Positions 32,988 to 40,745 of a stretch of 43,876 nt of DNA are shown here, in pieces (the first letter of the stretch is position 1; each line of letters begins with the position of its first letter). This DNA is from Virgisporangium ochraceum (lineage in GTDB: Bacteria > Actinomycetota > Actinomycetes > Mycobacteriales > Micromonosporaceae): contig NZ_BOPH01000008.1 of assembly GCF_016863655.1 (NCBI RefSeq), positions 1 to 43,876 of the forward strand. The letters are read 5' to 3'. A model generated the notes under the pieces. That model saw only the letters and a list, made by a program, of their open reading frames with translations. It made no database searches and had not been told where the DNA came from. The translations under genes and the position numbers were made by a program.

Positions 32988-33257
32988 TCAGCCGGCCAGG
33001 GCCAGCTCGGGACGGACGACCTGCACCGGGTACGTCGCCCGAACCGTGGTCAGCGCCCACATCATGCGGGCGCACGCCGTGTCCGGGTGCTCGCCGTACT
33101 CGCCGGCGACGGCGGCCGCGCATCCGCGGATGCCGAGCTTGCGCAGCGTGGCTGCCACGGCCCCGCGCACCTCGACGTCCGTCGGCTGGTCAGACGACTG
33201 GACCGTAGAAGCGAACAGCGCCTCGGCACGGACCGCCTCGAATGTGTTCCTCGGCAT
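32988..33257 (-). CDS. Small conserved actinobacterial protein of unknown function
   Basis: 89 residues from the ATG at 33257, with GGAGG seven bases upstream. The pattern MPRNTFEAVRAEALFASTVQ, then AVAATLRKLGIRGCAAAVAGEYGEHPDTACARMMWA, is one I recognise from small hypothetical proteins of Streptomyces and relatives. It is all helical and soluble, with no catalytic motif. Own promoter and terminator, so a monocistronic gene. Confidence 0.75.
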   Translation of the reverse strand: MPRNTFEAVRAEALFASTVQSSDQPTDVEVRGAVAATLRKLGIRGCAAAVAGEYGEHPDTACARMMWALTTVRATYPVQVVRPELALAG

Positions 33258-33396
33258 CTCGCACCTCCGCGGATGACGTGTCTCCGGGTTTCGGAGAACC
33301 GTTGTGTCTAAGAACACGGTAGGGACACCCGGGCGGTTCAGGCTCCCCTATTTGCGCCACTGCCGGAACCCGACGGACAACCCGTCGATCTCCGGG

Positions 33397-33416
33397 CAAC
33401 CCCTAGCAACCCCTAG
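33397..33416. repeat. Tandem decamer CAACCCCTAG x2
   Basis: Two exact tandem copies (33397-33406 and 33407-33416) in the 281-bp divergent gap between the small conserved gene and the PspC gene. Head-to-tail spacing of one helical turn suggests a regulator site. No other feature is seen in this gap. Confidence 0.45.
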
Positions 33417-33538
33417 GTGAGCTGCGTCGTCAGGATCCGTCTCCGAGCCGATTTCCGGTCGTCGGAGCGGCCATACCGTTGAGGAAGCCAGGGACACAGG
33501 TCCCCGGATCTTGACGAGGAATTGAGGAGTTGACCGTC

Positions 33539-33739
33539 ATGGCCAAGCTGAGCCGTCCGCGCAACGACCGGTGGATCGCCGGTGTCTGCAGTGGGCTCGC
33601 CCGGCGCTTCGGAATCTCATCGTTCGCGATGCGGATGCTGTTCCTGCTGTCGTGCCTGCTGCCCGGTCCGCAGTTCCTGATCTACCTGGCGATCTGGGTC
33701 ATGGTGCCCAACGAGGAGCGCCACCCGGCCCACGTGTAG
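33539..33739 (+). CDS. PspC-domain membrane protein
   Basis: 66 residues from the ATG at 33539, with AGGAG nine bases upstream; a TTG three codons earlier is less likely because it would leave no spacer. The product is essentially a PspC domain: RPRNDRWIAGVCSGLARRFG followed by one hydrophobic helix (about 34-58). PspC proteins sense or protect the membrane under envelope stress and some act as anti-sigma-like factors. Monocistronic, with a terminator after it. Confidence 0.85.
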   Translation: MAKLSRPRNDRWIAGVCSGLARRFGISSFAMRMLFLLSCLLPGPQFLIYLAIWVMVPNEERHPAHV

Positions 33740-33748
33740 AGCCGCAGC

Positions 33749-33781
33749 GCGGCGCGCGGCCGTCCGTCGGTCGCGCGCCGC
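33749..33781. terminator. Hairpin terminator after the PspC gene
   Basis: A 13-bp stem (33749-33761 with 33769-33781) with one G-T wobble and a 7-nt loop, between the PspC stop and the end of the convergent Enzyme I gene. Confidence 0.7.
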
Positions 33782-33802
33782 CTCACATCCGGGGAAAGAG
33801 CT

Positions 33803-35455
33803 TTATGTGACGGGCGTGAGCACGGCCTGGCGAGCCAGCTCCGCGGTCTCGGCGGCCAGGGCCGCGGCAGCGAGCCGCTGGCAGTCCTCGAGAGTGTGCC
33901 CGGCGAGCGCCTCCCGCACCGCGGGGATCGACCGCGGTGACATCGACAGGCTGGTGATGCCGAGCCCGGTGAGCACCACCGCCAGTCCCGGATCGGCCGC
34001 CGCCTCCCCGCATACGCCGACCGGCTTGCCGGCGGCCTTTCCGGCCGACGCGCACATCGCGATCAGCGACAGGAGGGCCGGCTGCCACGGGTCGAGCAGT
34101 TCGGCGAGCTCGCCCACCTGCCGGTCGGACGCGAACGTGTACTGGCTGAGGTCGTTCGTCCCGATCGACAGGAAGTCGACCTCCTCCAGCAGCGCGCCGG
34201 CCCGCAGCGCGGCGGCCGGGATCTCGACCATCGCCCCGGCCGTCGGCAGGCCCGCCGCCCGGCAGGCCGCGACGAACGTCGCCGCCTCCTGTGGGGTCGC
34301 GACCATCGGCGCCATCACCCACACCTCGGCACTCGCCGACCGCGCGGCCTCCGCGACCGCCTTCAGCTGCGTCTCGAGAACGTCGGGACGCCGCCACGAG
34401 ATGCGCAGCCCGCGGACGCCGAGCGCGGGGTTGGGCTCGTCGGCCTGCTGCAGGAACGGCAGCGGCTTGTCGGCGCCGGCGTCGAGCGTGCGCAGCACCA
34501 CCTTGCGCCCGGGCAGCGCGGCGAACACCGCCGTGTAGGCGGCCACCTGCTCGTCGTACGACGGCGCGTCGGAGCGGTCGAGGTACAGCAGTTCGGTGCG
34601 GAACAGCCCGACGCCCTCGACATCGTCGATCAGGTCCTTCGCGCGGCCGATGTTGGCGTACAACGCCACCTGGTGCCCGTCCGATGTCCGACCGGGACCA
34701 CCGCCGGAGCGCAACCTTTCCTGACGCGCGGCCTCGGCCTCGGCGATCGCCTCGACCTCGGCGGCGCCGGGGTCCACCCGCACCGAACCCCGCCCGCCGT
34801 CGACGATCACCAGCGCGCCGTCGGCGAGGTCGAGCGCGCCCGCACACCGCACCACGGCGGCGATTCCGAGCGAGCGGGCCAGGATCGCGGTGTGACTGGT
34901 CGGACCGCCGTCCTCGGTGACCAGCGCGACCACTTCGTCGCGGTTGAGCTGGGCCGTGTCGGCCGGTGCGAGGTCGCGGGCGACCAGCACGAACGGGTGC
35001 CCCGGCGACGGGATGCCGGGCATCGGCAGGCCGAGGCAGATCGCCACGCCCCGGTTGCGGATGTCGTCGAGGTCGGCGACGCGTTCGGCGAGGTAGCCGC
35101 CGGCCTCCTCGAACGCGGCCCGGTGCACGGCCAGCGCGGCGTCGATGGCGTGTGCTGCGCTCATGCCGTCGCGGGCGGCCTGCGCCACGGCGTCGGCCAG
35201 CTCCGGGTCCTCGGCCATCATGGCCTCGGCCCGCAGGATCTCCGCGGCCTCGCCTTTGCCGGCGGCGGCCGCGGCGTCGGCCCGGCGCGTCAGCTCGGCG
35301 GTGACCGACGCGAGCGCCGCGACGGCCCGCTTCGCCTCGACCTCGGTGTCGAGGGCCGCCGGCCGGGTGGTGGGCAGCTTCGGTGGCGGCGCCACCTTGT
35401 ACACCGGTCCGCCGGCGGCGCCCGGGCTGACGCCGATGCCCTTGAGCTCAGCCAT
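33803..35455 (-). CDS. ptsI: Phosphoenolpyruvate-protein phosphotransferase (PTS Enzyme I)
   Basis: 550 residues. It transfers phosphate from PEP to HPr. The phosphorylated histidine lies in GGPTSHTAILARS (about residue 190) and the PEP-binding signature DFLSIGTNDLSQYTFASDR is in the C-terminal barrel, along with GVCGEAAADP. The ATG at 35455 gives the standard N-terminus MAELKGIGVSPG and overlaps HPr by 8 nt. Length is slightly below the common 570. It is the last gene of the hexitol PTS operon. Confidence 0.92.
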   Translation of the reverse strand: MAELKGIGVSPGAAGGPVYKVAPPPKLPTTRPAALDTEVEAKRAVAALASVTAELTRRADAAAAAGKGEAAEILRAEAMMAEDPELADAVAQAARDGMSAAHAIDAALAVHRAAFEEAGGYLAERVADLDDIRNRGVAICLGLPMPGIPSPGHPFVLVARDLAPADTAQLNRDEVVALVTEDGGPTSHTAILARSLGIAAVVRCAGALDLADGALVIVDGGRGSVRVDPGAAEVEAIAEAEAARQERLRSGGGPGRTSDGHQVALYANIGRAKDLIDDVEGVGLFRTELLYLDRSDAPSYDEQVAAYTAVFAALPGRKVVLRTLDAGADKPLPFLQQADEPNPALGVRGLRISWRRPDVLETQLKAVAEAARSASAEVWVMAPMVATPQEAATFVAACRAAGLPTAGAMVEIPAAALRAGALLEEVDFLSIGTNDLSQYTFASDRQVGELAELLDPWQPALLSLIAMCASAGKAAGKPVGVCGEAAADPGLAVVLTGLGITSLSMSPRSIPAVREALAGHTLEDCQRLAAAALAAETAELARQAVLTPVT

Positions 35456-35759
35456 TCTCGCCGTCGCCTCTCTCGGCGACAGATCCACCATCTTCTGCGT
35501 CCAGGTCGCGGGCGAGGAGGTCGGCCAGCTCGTCGAGCGCGGTGTCGGCGCCGTCGCCGTCGGCTTCGAGGATCACCTCCGTGCCGAACTTGGCGCCGAG
35601 CGAGAGCACGGAGAGCATGCTGCGGGCCGGCACCGCCTTCTTCTCACCGGTGCGGATGGTGACCTTGACGGGCTGCTTCGCCGCGGCGGCGACGAACAAC
35701 GCGGCGGGACGGGCGTGCAGGCCGCTGGCGGAGCCGACGGTGACGGTTCGGGACGGCAT
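35448..35759 (-). CDS. ptsH: Phosphocarrier protein HPr
   Basis: 103 residues. The phosphorylation site is His15 in ASGLHARPAALF; Ser47 in ARSMLSV corresponds to the regulatory serine region. About 13 extra residues at the C-terminus (acidic and Gly-rich) exceed the usual 88-90. It relays phosphate from Enzyme I to the EIIA encoded upstream. Overlaps ptsI and lies eight bases after the dehydrogenase stop. Confidence 0.92.
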   Translation of the reverse strand: MPSRTVTVGSASGLHARPAALFVAAAAKQPVKVTIRTGEKKAVPARSMLSVLSLGAKFGTEVILEADGDGADTALDELADLLARDLDAEDGGSVAERGDGENG

Positions 35760-35767
35760 GTGAACTC

Positions 35768-36811
35768 CTACGGCTCGATCGTGACCTTGATTCCCTGGCC
35801 CTTCGCCACGATGTCGAAGGCCTCCAGTGTCTTCTCCAGCGGCAGGCGGTGCGTGATCAGGTCGTCGACGGGCACCGCCCCCGACGCGATCAGCCCGAGC
35901 GCCTCCTTGTTGTGGGCCGGGCTCGACCCGTTGGCGCCCACGAGCGTCAGCTCGCGGTAGTGCACCAGGTTCGAATCCACCGAGATGATCGGGTTGTCCT
36001 TGGGCAGACCGCCGAAGAAGCTGATCCGGGCCTGCCGGGCGGCCATCTGGATCGCCTGCTCCTGCGCCTTGCCCGACGCGGCCGCGGTGATGACGACGTC
36101 GGCGCCGCGGCCGTCGGTGAGGTCGAGCACGGCCTGCACCGGATCGGTCTCCCCCGCGCAGATGCCGCTGTCGGGCTTGACGATCGCGGCGGCCTGGTCG
36201 AGCCGGTCGCGGTTCAGCTCCACCAGGAAGACCCGTGACGCGCCGCGGGCCCGGGCGAGCCGCACGTGCAGGCAGCCGATCGGGCCGGAACCGACGACCA
36301 CCACGTCGTCGCCCTCACCGACGCGGGCCAGGTTCTGCCCGTTGATGGCGCAGGCGAACGGCTCCGCCACCGACGCCTCGGCGAAGCTCACGCCGTCGGG
36401 GATGCGGTTGAGCCCGTCGACCGCGAGCACCTTCGCCGGCACGATCATGTACTCGGCGAAGCCGCCCTCGTAGTGGTAGCCGATCGACTCCTGGCTCGGG
36501 CAGACGGTCAGCCGGCCCCGGCGGCACTCGCCACACGTGCCGTCGGGGATCGCGGCGATGACCTGTACGCGGTCGCCCGCCTCCCATCCGGTGACGCCCG
36601 CACCGACCTCGACCACCTCGCCGGCCACCTCGTGCCCCATCACCCGCGGCGGGTGGATGTGGTGGTGCCCGAACCGGAAGATCTTGACGTCGGTGCCGCA
36701 GGTGGAGCAGTTGCGTACCCGGATCTTGACGTCTCCCGCGCCGGGGTTGGGCTCGGGTGCGTCTTCGATGCGCACGTCACCGGGGGCGTGGAAGCGGACG
36801 ACCTTCATCAT
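35768..36811 (-). CDS. Zinc-type (MDR) sugar-alcohol / polyol-phosphate dehydrogenase
   Basis: 347 residues. Catalytic zinc ligands are visible in CSTCGTD (Cys38) and GHEVAGEV (His60-Glu61); the structural zinc loop DGTCGECRRGRLTVC keeps only three cysteines. The Rossmann motif is VVVVGSGPIGCLHV. In a hexitol PTS operon it most plausibly oxidises the hexitol phosphate formed by uptake, like galactitol-1-phosphate 5-dehydrogenase, in place of classical MtlD. The ATG overlaps the EIIA stop (ATGA). Substrate is inferred from context. Confidence 0.8.
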   Translation of the reverse strand: MMKVVRFHAPGDVRIEDAPEPNPGAGDVKIRVRNCSTCGTDVKIFRFGHHHIHPPRVMGHEVAGEVVEVGAGVTGWEAGDRVQVIAAIPDGTCGECRRGRLTVCPSQESIGYHYEGGFAEYMIVPAKVLAVDGLNRIPDGVSFAEASVAEPFACAINGQNLARVGEGDDVVVVGSGPIGCLHVRLARARGASRVFLVELNRDRLDQAAAIVKPDSGICAGETDPVQAVLDLTDGRGADVVITAAASGKAQEQAIQMAARQARISFFGGLPKDNPIISVDSNLVHYRELTLVGANGSSPAHNKEALGLIASGAVPVDDLITHRLPLEKTLEAFDIVAKGQGIKVTIEP

Positions 36812-37239
36812 GTTCCCTTCAGAATCTGGAGTACCTCGTCGGGATCCGTGGCTTCCCGGAGGGCCTTGGCGCGGTCCTCGTCCATGAGGATCTCGGCGAG
36901 CTCGGCGAGGATGTCCACGTGTCCGTCGCCCTGGGCGGCGATGGCCACGCACACGGTCACCGGGTTGCCGTCCCAGTCCACGGTCTCGGGAAAGCGCACG
37001 ACGGCCAGAGCGTCCCGACGGACCGCGGCCTTGCCTTCGAGCGTGCCGTGCGGAATGGCCACGCCCTCGCCGACGTACGTCGAGATGGACTGCTCGCGGG
37101 CGAGCATGGTGCCCACGTACGCCGGGTCGACCGCGCCGACCTCCACGAGCACGCCACCGCAGCGGCGGATCGCGTCCTCCTTGGAGGCGGCGCGCTCGTC
37201 GAGGCGGATCGCCCGACGTTCGAGAATCGCATCATCCAT
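36808..37239 (-). CDS. PTS EIIA component, mannitol/fructose family
   Basis: 143 residues. The active-site histidine is His64 in GEGVAIPHGT, and the domain spans the whole protein as in MtlF. It accepts phosphate from HPr and passes it to the EIIB cysteine. Overlaps EIIB by 8 nt and the dehydrogenase by 4 nt. The substrate class follows from the mannitol-type EIIB and EIIC beside it. Confidence 0.9.
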   Translation of the reverse strand: MDDAILERRAIRLDERAASKEDAIRRCGGVLVEVGAVDPAYVGTMLAREQSISTYVGEGVAIPHGTLEGKAAVRRDALAVVRFPETVDWDGNPVTVCVAIAAQGDGHVDILAELAEILMDEDRAKALREATDPDEVLQILKGT

Positions 37240-37546
37240 TGATCACGCCGCCGCTCTGGATGGCCTTGACCACCTTCGTGACCGCCGGGTCGCCGATGAA
37301 CAGCTGGATCGGCACGATCACCGTGTCGGGGGCGCTGCCCCGGGCCCGGTCGGCCAGGCCCTGGTGGCAGATCACCACGTCGGCGTCGGCCGGGATCGTG
37401 TTGACCGGCGTGTGCTCGACGGTCACGTCGTTCTTCTTCAGCTGGCGCTTGAGCGTGCTGGCCAGCATCACGCTGCTGCCCATACCGGCGTCGCAGGCGA
37501 CGACCAGCTTCTTCACGTCACTGCCGTTGATGCTGGGCACGCTCAT
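37232..37546 (-). CDS. PTS EIIB component, mannitol type
   Basis: 104 residues. The phosphorylated cysteine is Cys18 in VVACDAGMGSSVML, the mannitol-type EIIB loop. In many bacteria this domain is fused to EIIC (MtlA); here it is separate. The ATG overlaps the EIIC stop (ATGA). Confidence 0.9.
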   Translation of the reverse strand: MSVPSINGSDVKKLVVACDAGMGSSVMLASTLKRQLKKNDVTVEHTPVNTIPADADVVICHQGLADRARGSAPDTVIVPIQLFIGDPAVTKVVKAIQSGGVING

Positions 37547-38724
37547 GCCTCCCTGGGAGTTGCTTCACGGTTGACGGCGGCCGGCGCCTGGTTCTTGCTG
37601 GCGGCCTTGTTCTCGGCGGTGCGGGCGCGGGCGGCTTCCAGCTCTGCCTCGGCCTCGACCTCGTCTTCTTCAGCGGGTTCGTTGCGGCCGAATCCCAGCA
37701 GTGCGGACGCGGCCACGAAGGTGACGGCCGTCGCGATGACGATACCGAGGAGCACTCCGAACAGACCGCCTTTCGGCGTGACCGCGAGGTAGGCGAAGAT
37801 GCTGCCCGGAGCGGGTGCGGCCACGAGGCCGGAGCCGGTGACCATGAAGGTGCTGACGCCCGCGGCACCGCCGGCGATCATGGCGAGGATCAGGCGCGGC
37901 TTCATGAGCACGTACGGGAAGTAGATCTCGTGGATGCCGCCGAGGAACTGGATGATCATCGCGGCGGGAACGGACGGGCGCAGGGCGCGCGGGCCGAAGA
38001 GGAAGAACGCGAGCAGCAGGCCGAGGCCCGGGCCGGGGTTCGTCTCGATCATGAACAGGATCGACTTGCCCTTGTCGGCCACCTCGGCGGCGCCCAGCGG
38101 CGTGAACACGCCGTGGTTGATCGCGTTGTTGAGGAACAGCACCTTCGCCGGCTCGACGATGATCGACACCAGGCCGAGCATGTGGTTGTCGATGAGGAAG
38201 TCGACGCCGTCCTCGGCTCGGTCGGCGATCCAGCTGACCGCCGGTCCGACGGCCCAGACGCCCAGCAGGGCCATGAGGCCGCCGATGATGCCGGCGCTGA
38301 AGTTGTCGACGAGCATCTCGAAGCCGGGCCGGATCTTCCCGTCGATCAGCTTGTCGAACTGCTTGACGATGTAGGCCGCCAACGGACCCATGATCATGGC
38401 GCCGAGGAACATCGGTACGTCGGCGCCGACGATGACGCCCATCGTGGCGACCGCGCCGACGACGGCACCCCGCTGCCCGTGCACCATGCGGCCACCGGTG
38501 TAGCCGATGAGGATCGGCAGCAGGTACGTGATCATCGGGCCGACCAGCTTGGCCAGCGTCTCGTTGGGGGTCCAGCCCTGCGGGATGAAGAACGCGGTGA
38601 TCAGACCCCAGGCGATGAAGGCGCCGATGTTGGGCATGACCATGCCGGCTAGGTGGCCACCGATTCTCTGCACGGTGGCCTTGAACCCGGTGCCCTGGAC
38701 CGGGGGTGTGTAGGAGGTGGCCAT
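37543..38724 (-). CDS. mtlA: PTS EIIC membrane component, mannitol type
   Basis: 393 residues. The mannitol-family permease: KATVQRIGGHLAGMVMPNIGAF at the N-terminus, GADVPMFLGAMIMGPL, and the substrate loop GGIHEIYFPYVL. Several transmembrane helices; it imports and, with EIIB, phosphorylates a hexitol. The C-terminal 50 residues are Ala/Glu-rich and cytoplasmic, where the B domain is fused in other species. Hairpin and 79-bp gap separate it from the kinase gene upstream. Confidence 0.9.
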   Translation of the reverse strand: MATSYTPPVQGTGFKATVQRIGGHLAGMVMPNIGAFIAWGLITAFFIPQGWTPNETLAKLVGPMITYLLPILIGYTGGRMVHGQRGAVVGAVATMGVIVGADVPMFLGAMIMGPLAAYIVKQFDKLIDGKIRPGFEMLVDNFSAGIIGGLMALLGVWAVGPAVSWIADRAEDGVDFLIDNHMLGLVSIIVEPAKVLFLNNAINHGVFTPLGAAEVADKGKSILFMIETNPGPGLGLLLAFFLFGPRALRPSVPAAMIIQFLGGIHEIYFPYVLMKPRLILAMIAGGAAGVSTFMVTGSGLVAAPAPGSIFAYLAVTPKGGLFGVLLGIVIATAVTFVAASALLGFGRNEPAEEDEVEAEAELEAARARTAENKAASKNQAPAAVNREATPREA

Positions 38725-38773
38725 GGGTGGCTCCTTCGGACGCTCTTACGGGGGGATGGGTCGGGCTGTAGGG

Positions 38774-38816
38774 CGCCAGCAGCTGAGCTGAACGGGGGGC
38801 AGCTCAGCTGCTGGCG
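38774..38816 (-). promoter_or_regulatory. Intra-operon hairpin overlapping the PfkB-kinase stop
   Basis: A perfect 17-bp stem (38774-38790 with 38800-38816) with a 9-nt loop. The kinase stop codon is inside the upstream arm. No T-rich tail follows on the minus strand. It could be a partial terminator, an RNA-processing or stabilising element that sets the ratio of kinase to permease mRNA. Confidence 0.7.
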
Positions 38817-39802
38817 AGCAGCGGACGCACCCCGTCGGGGTGCGTGTGGATGCGGACGTCGTCCCGTCGAAGGTCGGCGGGGCCGGGCATTCGGCTCCCC
38901 GGCAGGCTGACGGCGGCGGCCCCCCATGCGAGCGCCTCGGCGAGCGCCCTCTGACCGTTACCGTCGTGTGGTTCGGCTCCTCCGGCCGCGATGAAGCCGG
39001 CGAGCAGCGCGTCGCCGGCGCCGACCGAACTGCGTGGACGCTCCACCGGCGCCTCGCCGGCGACCACGCCCGACGCGTCGACCAGCACCGCGCCGTCGGC
39101 GCCGAGGCTGGCCAGCACGGCGCCGGCTCCCCAGGACCGCAGTTCCTGCGCGGCGTCGATGACATCGCGCAGCGCCAGCAGCGGCCGGCCGACCACTTCG
39201 GCCAGCTCGTCGCGGTTCGGCTTGACCAGCGTGGCGCCGGCCCTGGCCGCGGCCCGCAGCGCCGGTCCACTGGTATCGACCACCAGGCCGAGGCCCGCCA
39301 GCAGCACCCGGCGGCAGAACTCGCCGAACGCCTCGGTGGGCAGCCCGGGCGGGGCGCTGCCGCACGCCACCACGACGCCGCTGTCGCCGGCCCCGGGGCC
39401 GGCGTCGCCTGGACCATCGGACCCAGCGGCCGTGAGTGCCTGGTCGATCACGGCGCTGAACTCGGCCGGGCTCAGCTGCGGTCCCGGCTCGTTGATCTTC
39501 GTCGTGGTGCCGTCGGGCTCGGTGAGCGTGATGTTCGACCGCGTGTTGCCCGCGATCGGCACCGCCCGCACGTCGACGCCCTCGGCGACGAGCAGCCGGA
39601 TGAGCTGGCCGCCCTCGTCGCCGCCACACGGCACCACCGCCCGTGACGCGACGCCGTTTGCCAGCAGGGCCCGGGAGACGTTGACGCCCTTGCCGCCCGG
39701 GTCGAGGTGGGCCGAGGTGGCCCGGTTCACGTCACCGACGACGAGCTTTCCCACCTCGATCGACCGGTCGAGGCTGGGGTTCAGGGTGACCGTGACGATC
39801 AT
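38804..39802 (-). CDS. PfkB-family sugar-phosphate kinase (1-phosphofructokinase type)
   Basis: 332 residues from the ATG at 39802, which gives the family N-terminus MIVTVTLNPSLDRSIEV. Substrate motif DPGGKGVNVSRAL and the catalytic GAGDALLAGF (Asp about 264). FruK and LacC/tagatose-6-phosphate kinase are the nearest types: they make fructose-1,6- or tagatose-1,6-bisphosphate. With a mannitol-type PTS and an MDR dehydrogenase, either a fructose-1-phosphate or a tagatose-6-phosphate route fits. Second gene of the operon after the DeoR regulator. Confidence 0.85.
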   Translation of the reverse strand: MIVTVTLNPSLDRSIEVGKLVVGDVNRATSAHLDPGGKGVNVSRALLANGVASRAVVPCGGDEGGQLIRLLVAEGVDVRAVPIAGNTRSNITLTEPDGTTTKINEPGPQLSPAEFSAVIDQALTAAGSDGPGDAGPGAGDSGVVVACGSAPPGLPTEAFGEFCRRVLLAGLGLVVDTSGPALRAAARAGATLVKPNRDELAEVVGRPLLALRDVIDAAQELRSWGAGAVLASLGADGAVLVDASGVVAGEAPVERPRSSVGAGDALLAGFIAAGGAEPHDGNGQRALAEALAWGAAAVSLPGSRMPGPADLRRDDVRIHTHPDGVRPLLASS

Positions 39803-39863
39803 GCTGTGCCCCCGAAATCCCGCACAAGAGCCGCGCATGACCGCCTACGCTGCGCTCCGGCGA

Positions 39864-40625
39864 TCATGCGCGCACCACCCTCAGACCGGTGGCTTCCACG
39901 TCGGCGACGAGTTCGTTGTCGAGGCCGGCGTCGGTGATGAGCAGGTCGAGGTCGGCGAGGGTGCCGAACCTGGCCAGGTAGTCGTTGCCGATCTTCGTAT
40001 GGTCGGCCAGCAGCACGGTTCGCCGGGCGGCGTTGATCATCGCCCGCTTCACCGCCGCCTCGGCCAGGTCGGGCGTGGTGAGACCGCGCTCGACCGACAT
40101 GCCGTTGGTGCCGATGAAGGCGACGTCGACGTACATGTCGGCGAGCGGGCGCAGGGCCCAGTCGTCGACCGTCGCCAGCGTCTTGCCGCGCAGCCGGCCG
40201 CCGATCATCAGCACGTTGATGTTGGCCCGGGTGCCCAGGACGGTCGCGATGACCGGGGAGTTGACCACGACGGTCAGCTCCCGGTCGACCGGAAGGGCCT
40301 GCGCCAGCCGGGCCGTGGTGGTGCCGGCGTCGAGGATGATCGCGCCCTCCTCGGGCACCTCGGCCAGCGCCGCCTTGGCGATGCGCTCCTTCTCGTCGAT
40401 GAGAACGGCGTCGCGGGTCTCGACGGCGGGTTCGAACCCGATGCGCTCGACGGGGATCGCCCCGCCGTGCACCCGGCGCAGCACCCCGGCCCGCTCGAGG
40501 GAGGTGAGGTCACGGCGGATGGTCTCGGCCGTGACGTTGAGCGTGTCGGCCAGTGTCGCCACGTCGACGCGTCCGTTGGCCCGTGCGAGCCGGACGATCT
40601 CCTGCTGACGTTCCTCGGCGTACAT
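39864..40625 (-). CDS. DeoR-family transcriptional repressor of the PTS operon
   Basis: 253 residues. N-terminal helix-turn-helix (YAEERQQEIVRLARANGRVDVATLADTLNVTAETIRRDL) and the DeoR C-terminal sensor domain with LDAGTTTARLAQAL and IGTNGMS, which binds a phosphorylated sugar. First gene of the minus-strand PTS operon, so it likely represses the operon and is relieved by a sugar phosphate. Candidate operator repeats lie directly upstream. Confidence 0.9.
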   Translation of the reverse strand: MYAEERQQEIVRLARANGRVDVATLADTLNVTAETIRRDLTSLERAGVLRRVHGGAIPVERIGFEPAVETRDAVLIDEKERIAKAALAEVPEEGAIILDAGTTTARLAQALPVDRELTVVVNSPVIATVLGTRANINVLMIGGRLRGKTLATVDDWALRPLADMYVDVAFIGTNGMSVERGLTTPDLAEAAVKRAMINAARRTVLLADHTKIGNDYLARFGTLADLDLLITDAGLDNELVADVEATGLRVVRA

Positions 40626-40628
40626 GTG

Positions 40629-40646
40629 GTTTCACCGCCGTTTCAC
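40629..40646. promoter_or_regulatory. Candidate DeoR operator
   Basis: GTTTCAC occurs twice, 11 bp apart (40629-40635 and 40640-40646), immediately before the DeoR start; an AT-rich GTTTGTTTAC follows to about 40666. DeoR proteins typically bind spaced direct repeats in their own promoter. The rest of the 120-bp gap shows nothing else. Confidence 0.45.
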
Positions 40647-40745
40647 TTTGGTGCATGTTTGTTTACGCCCGAATATGTGGGAAGTCAATAGCCCGTTCAC
40701 AGAACGGTGACGTGACCGGCACAAAGCGCCCCGGAACGGCGCGTT

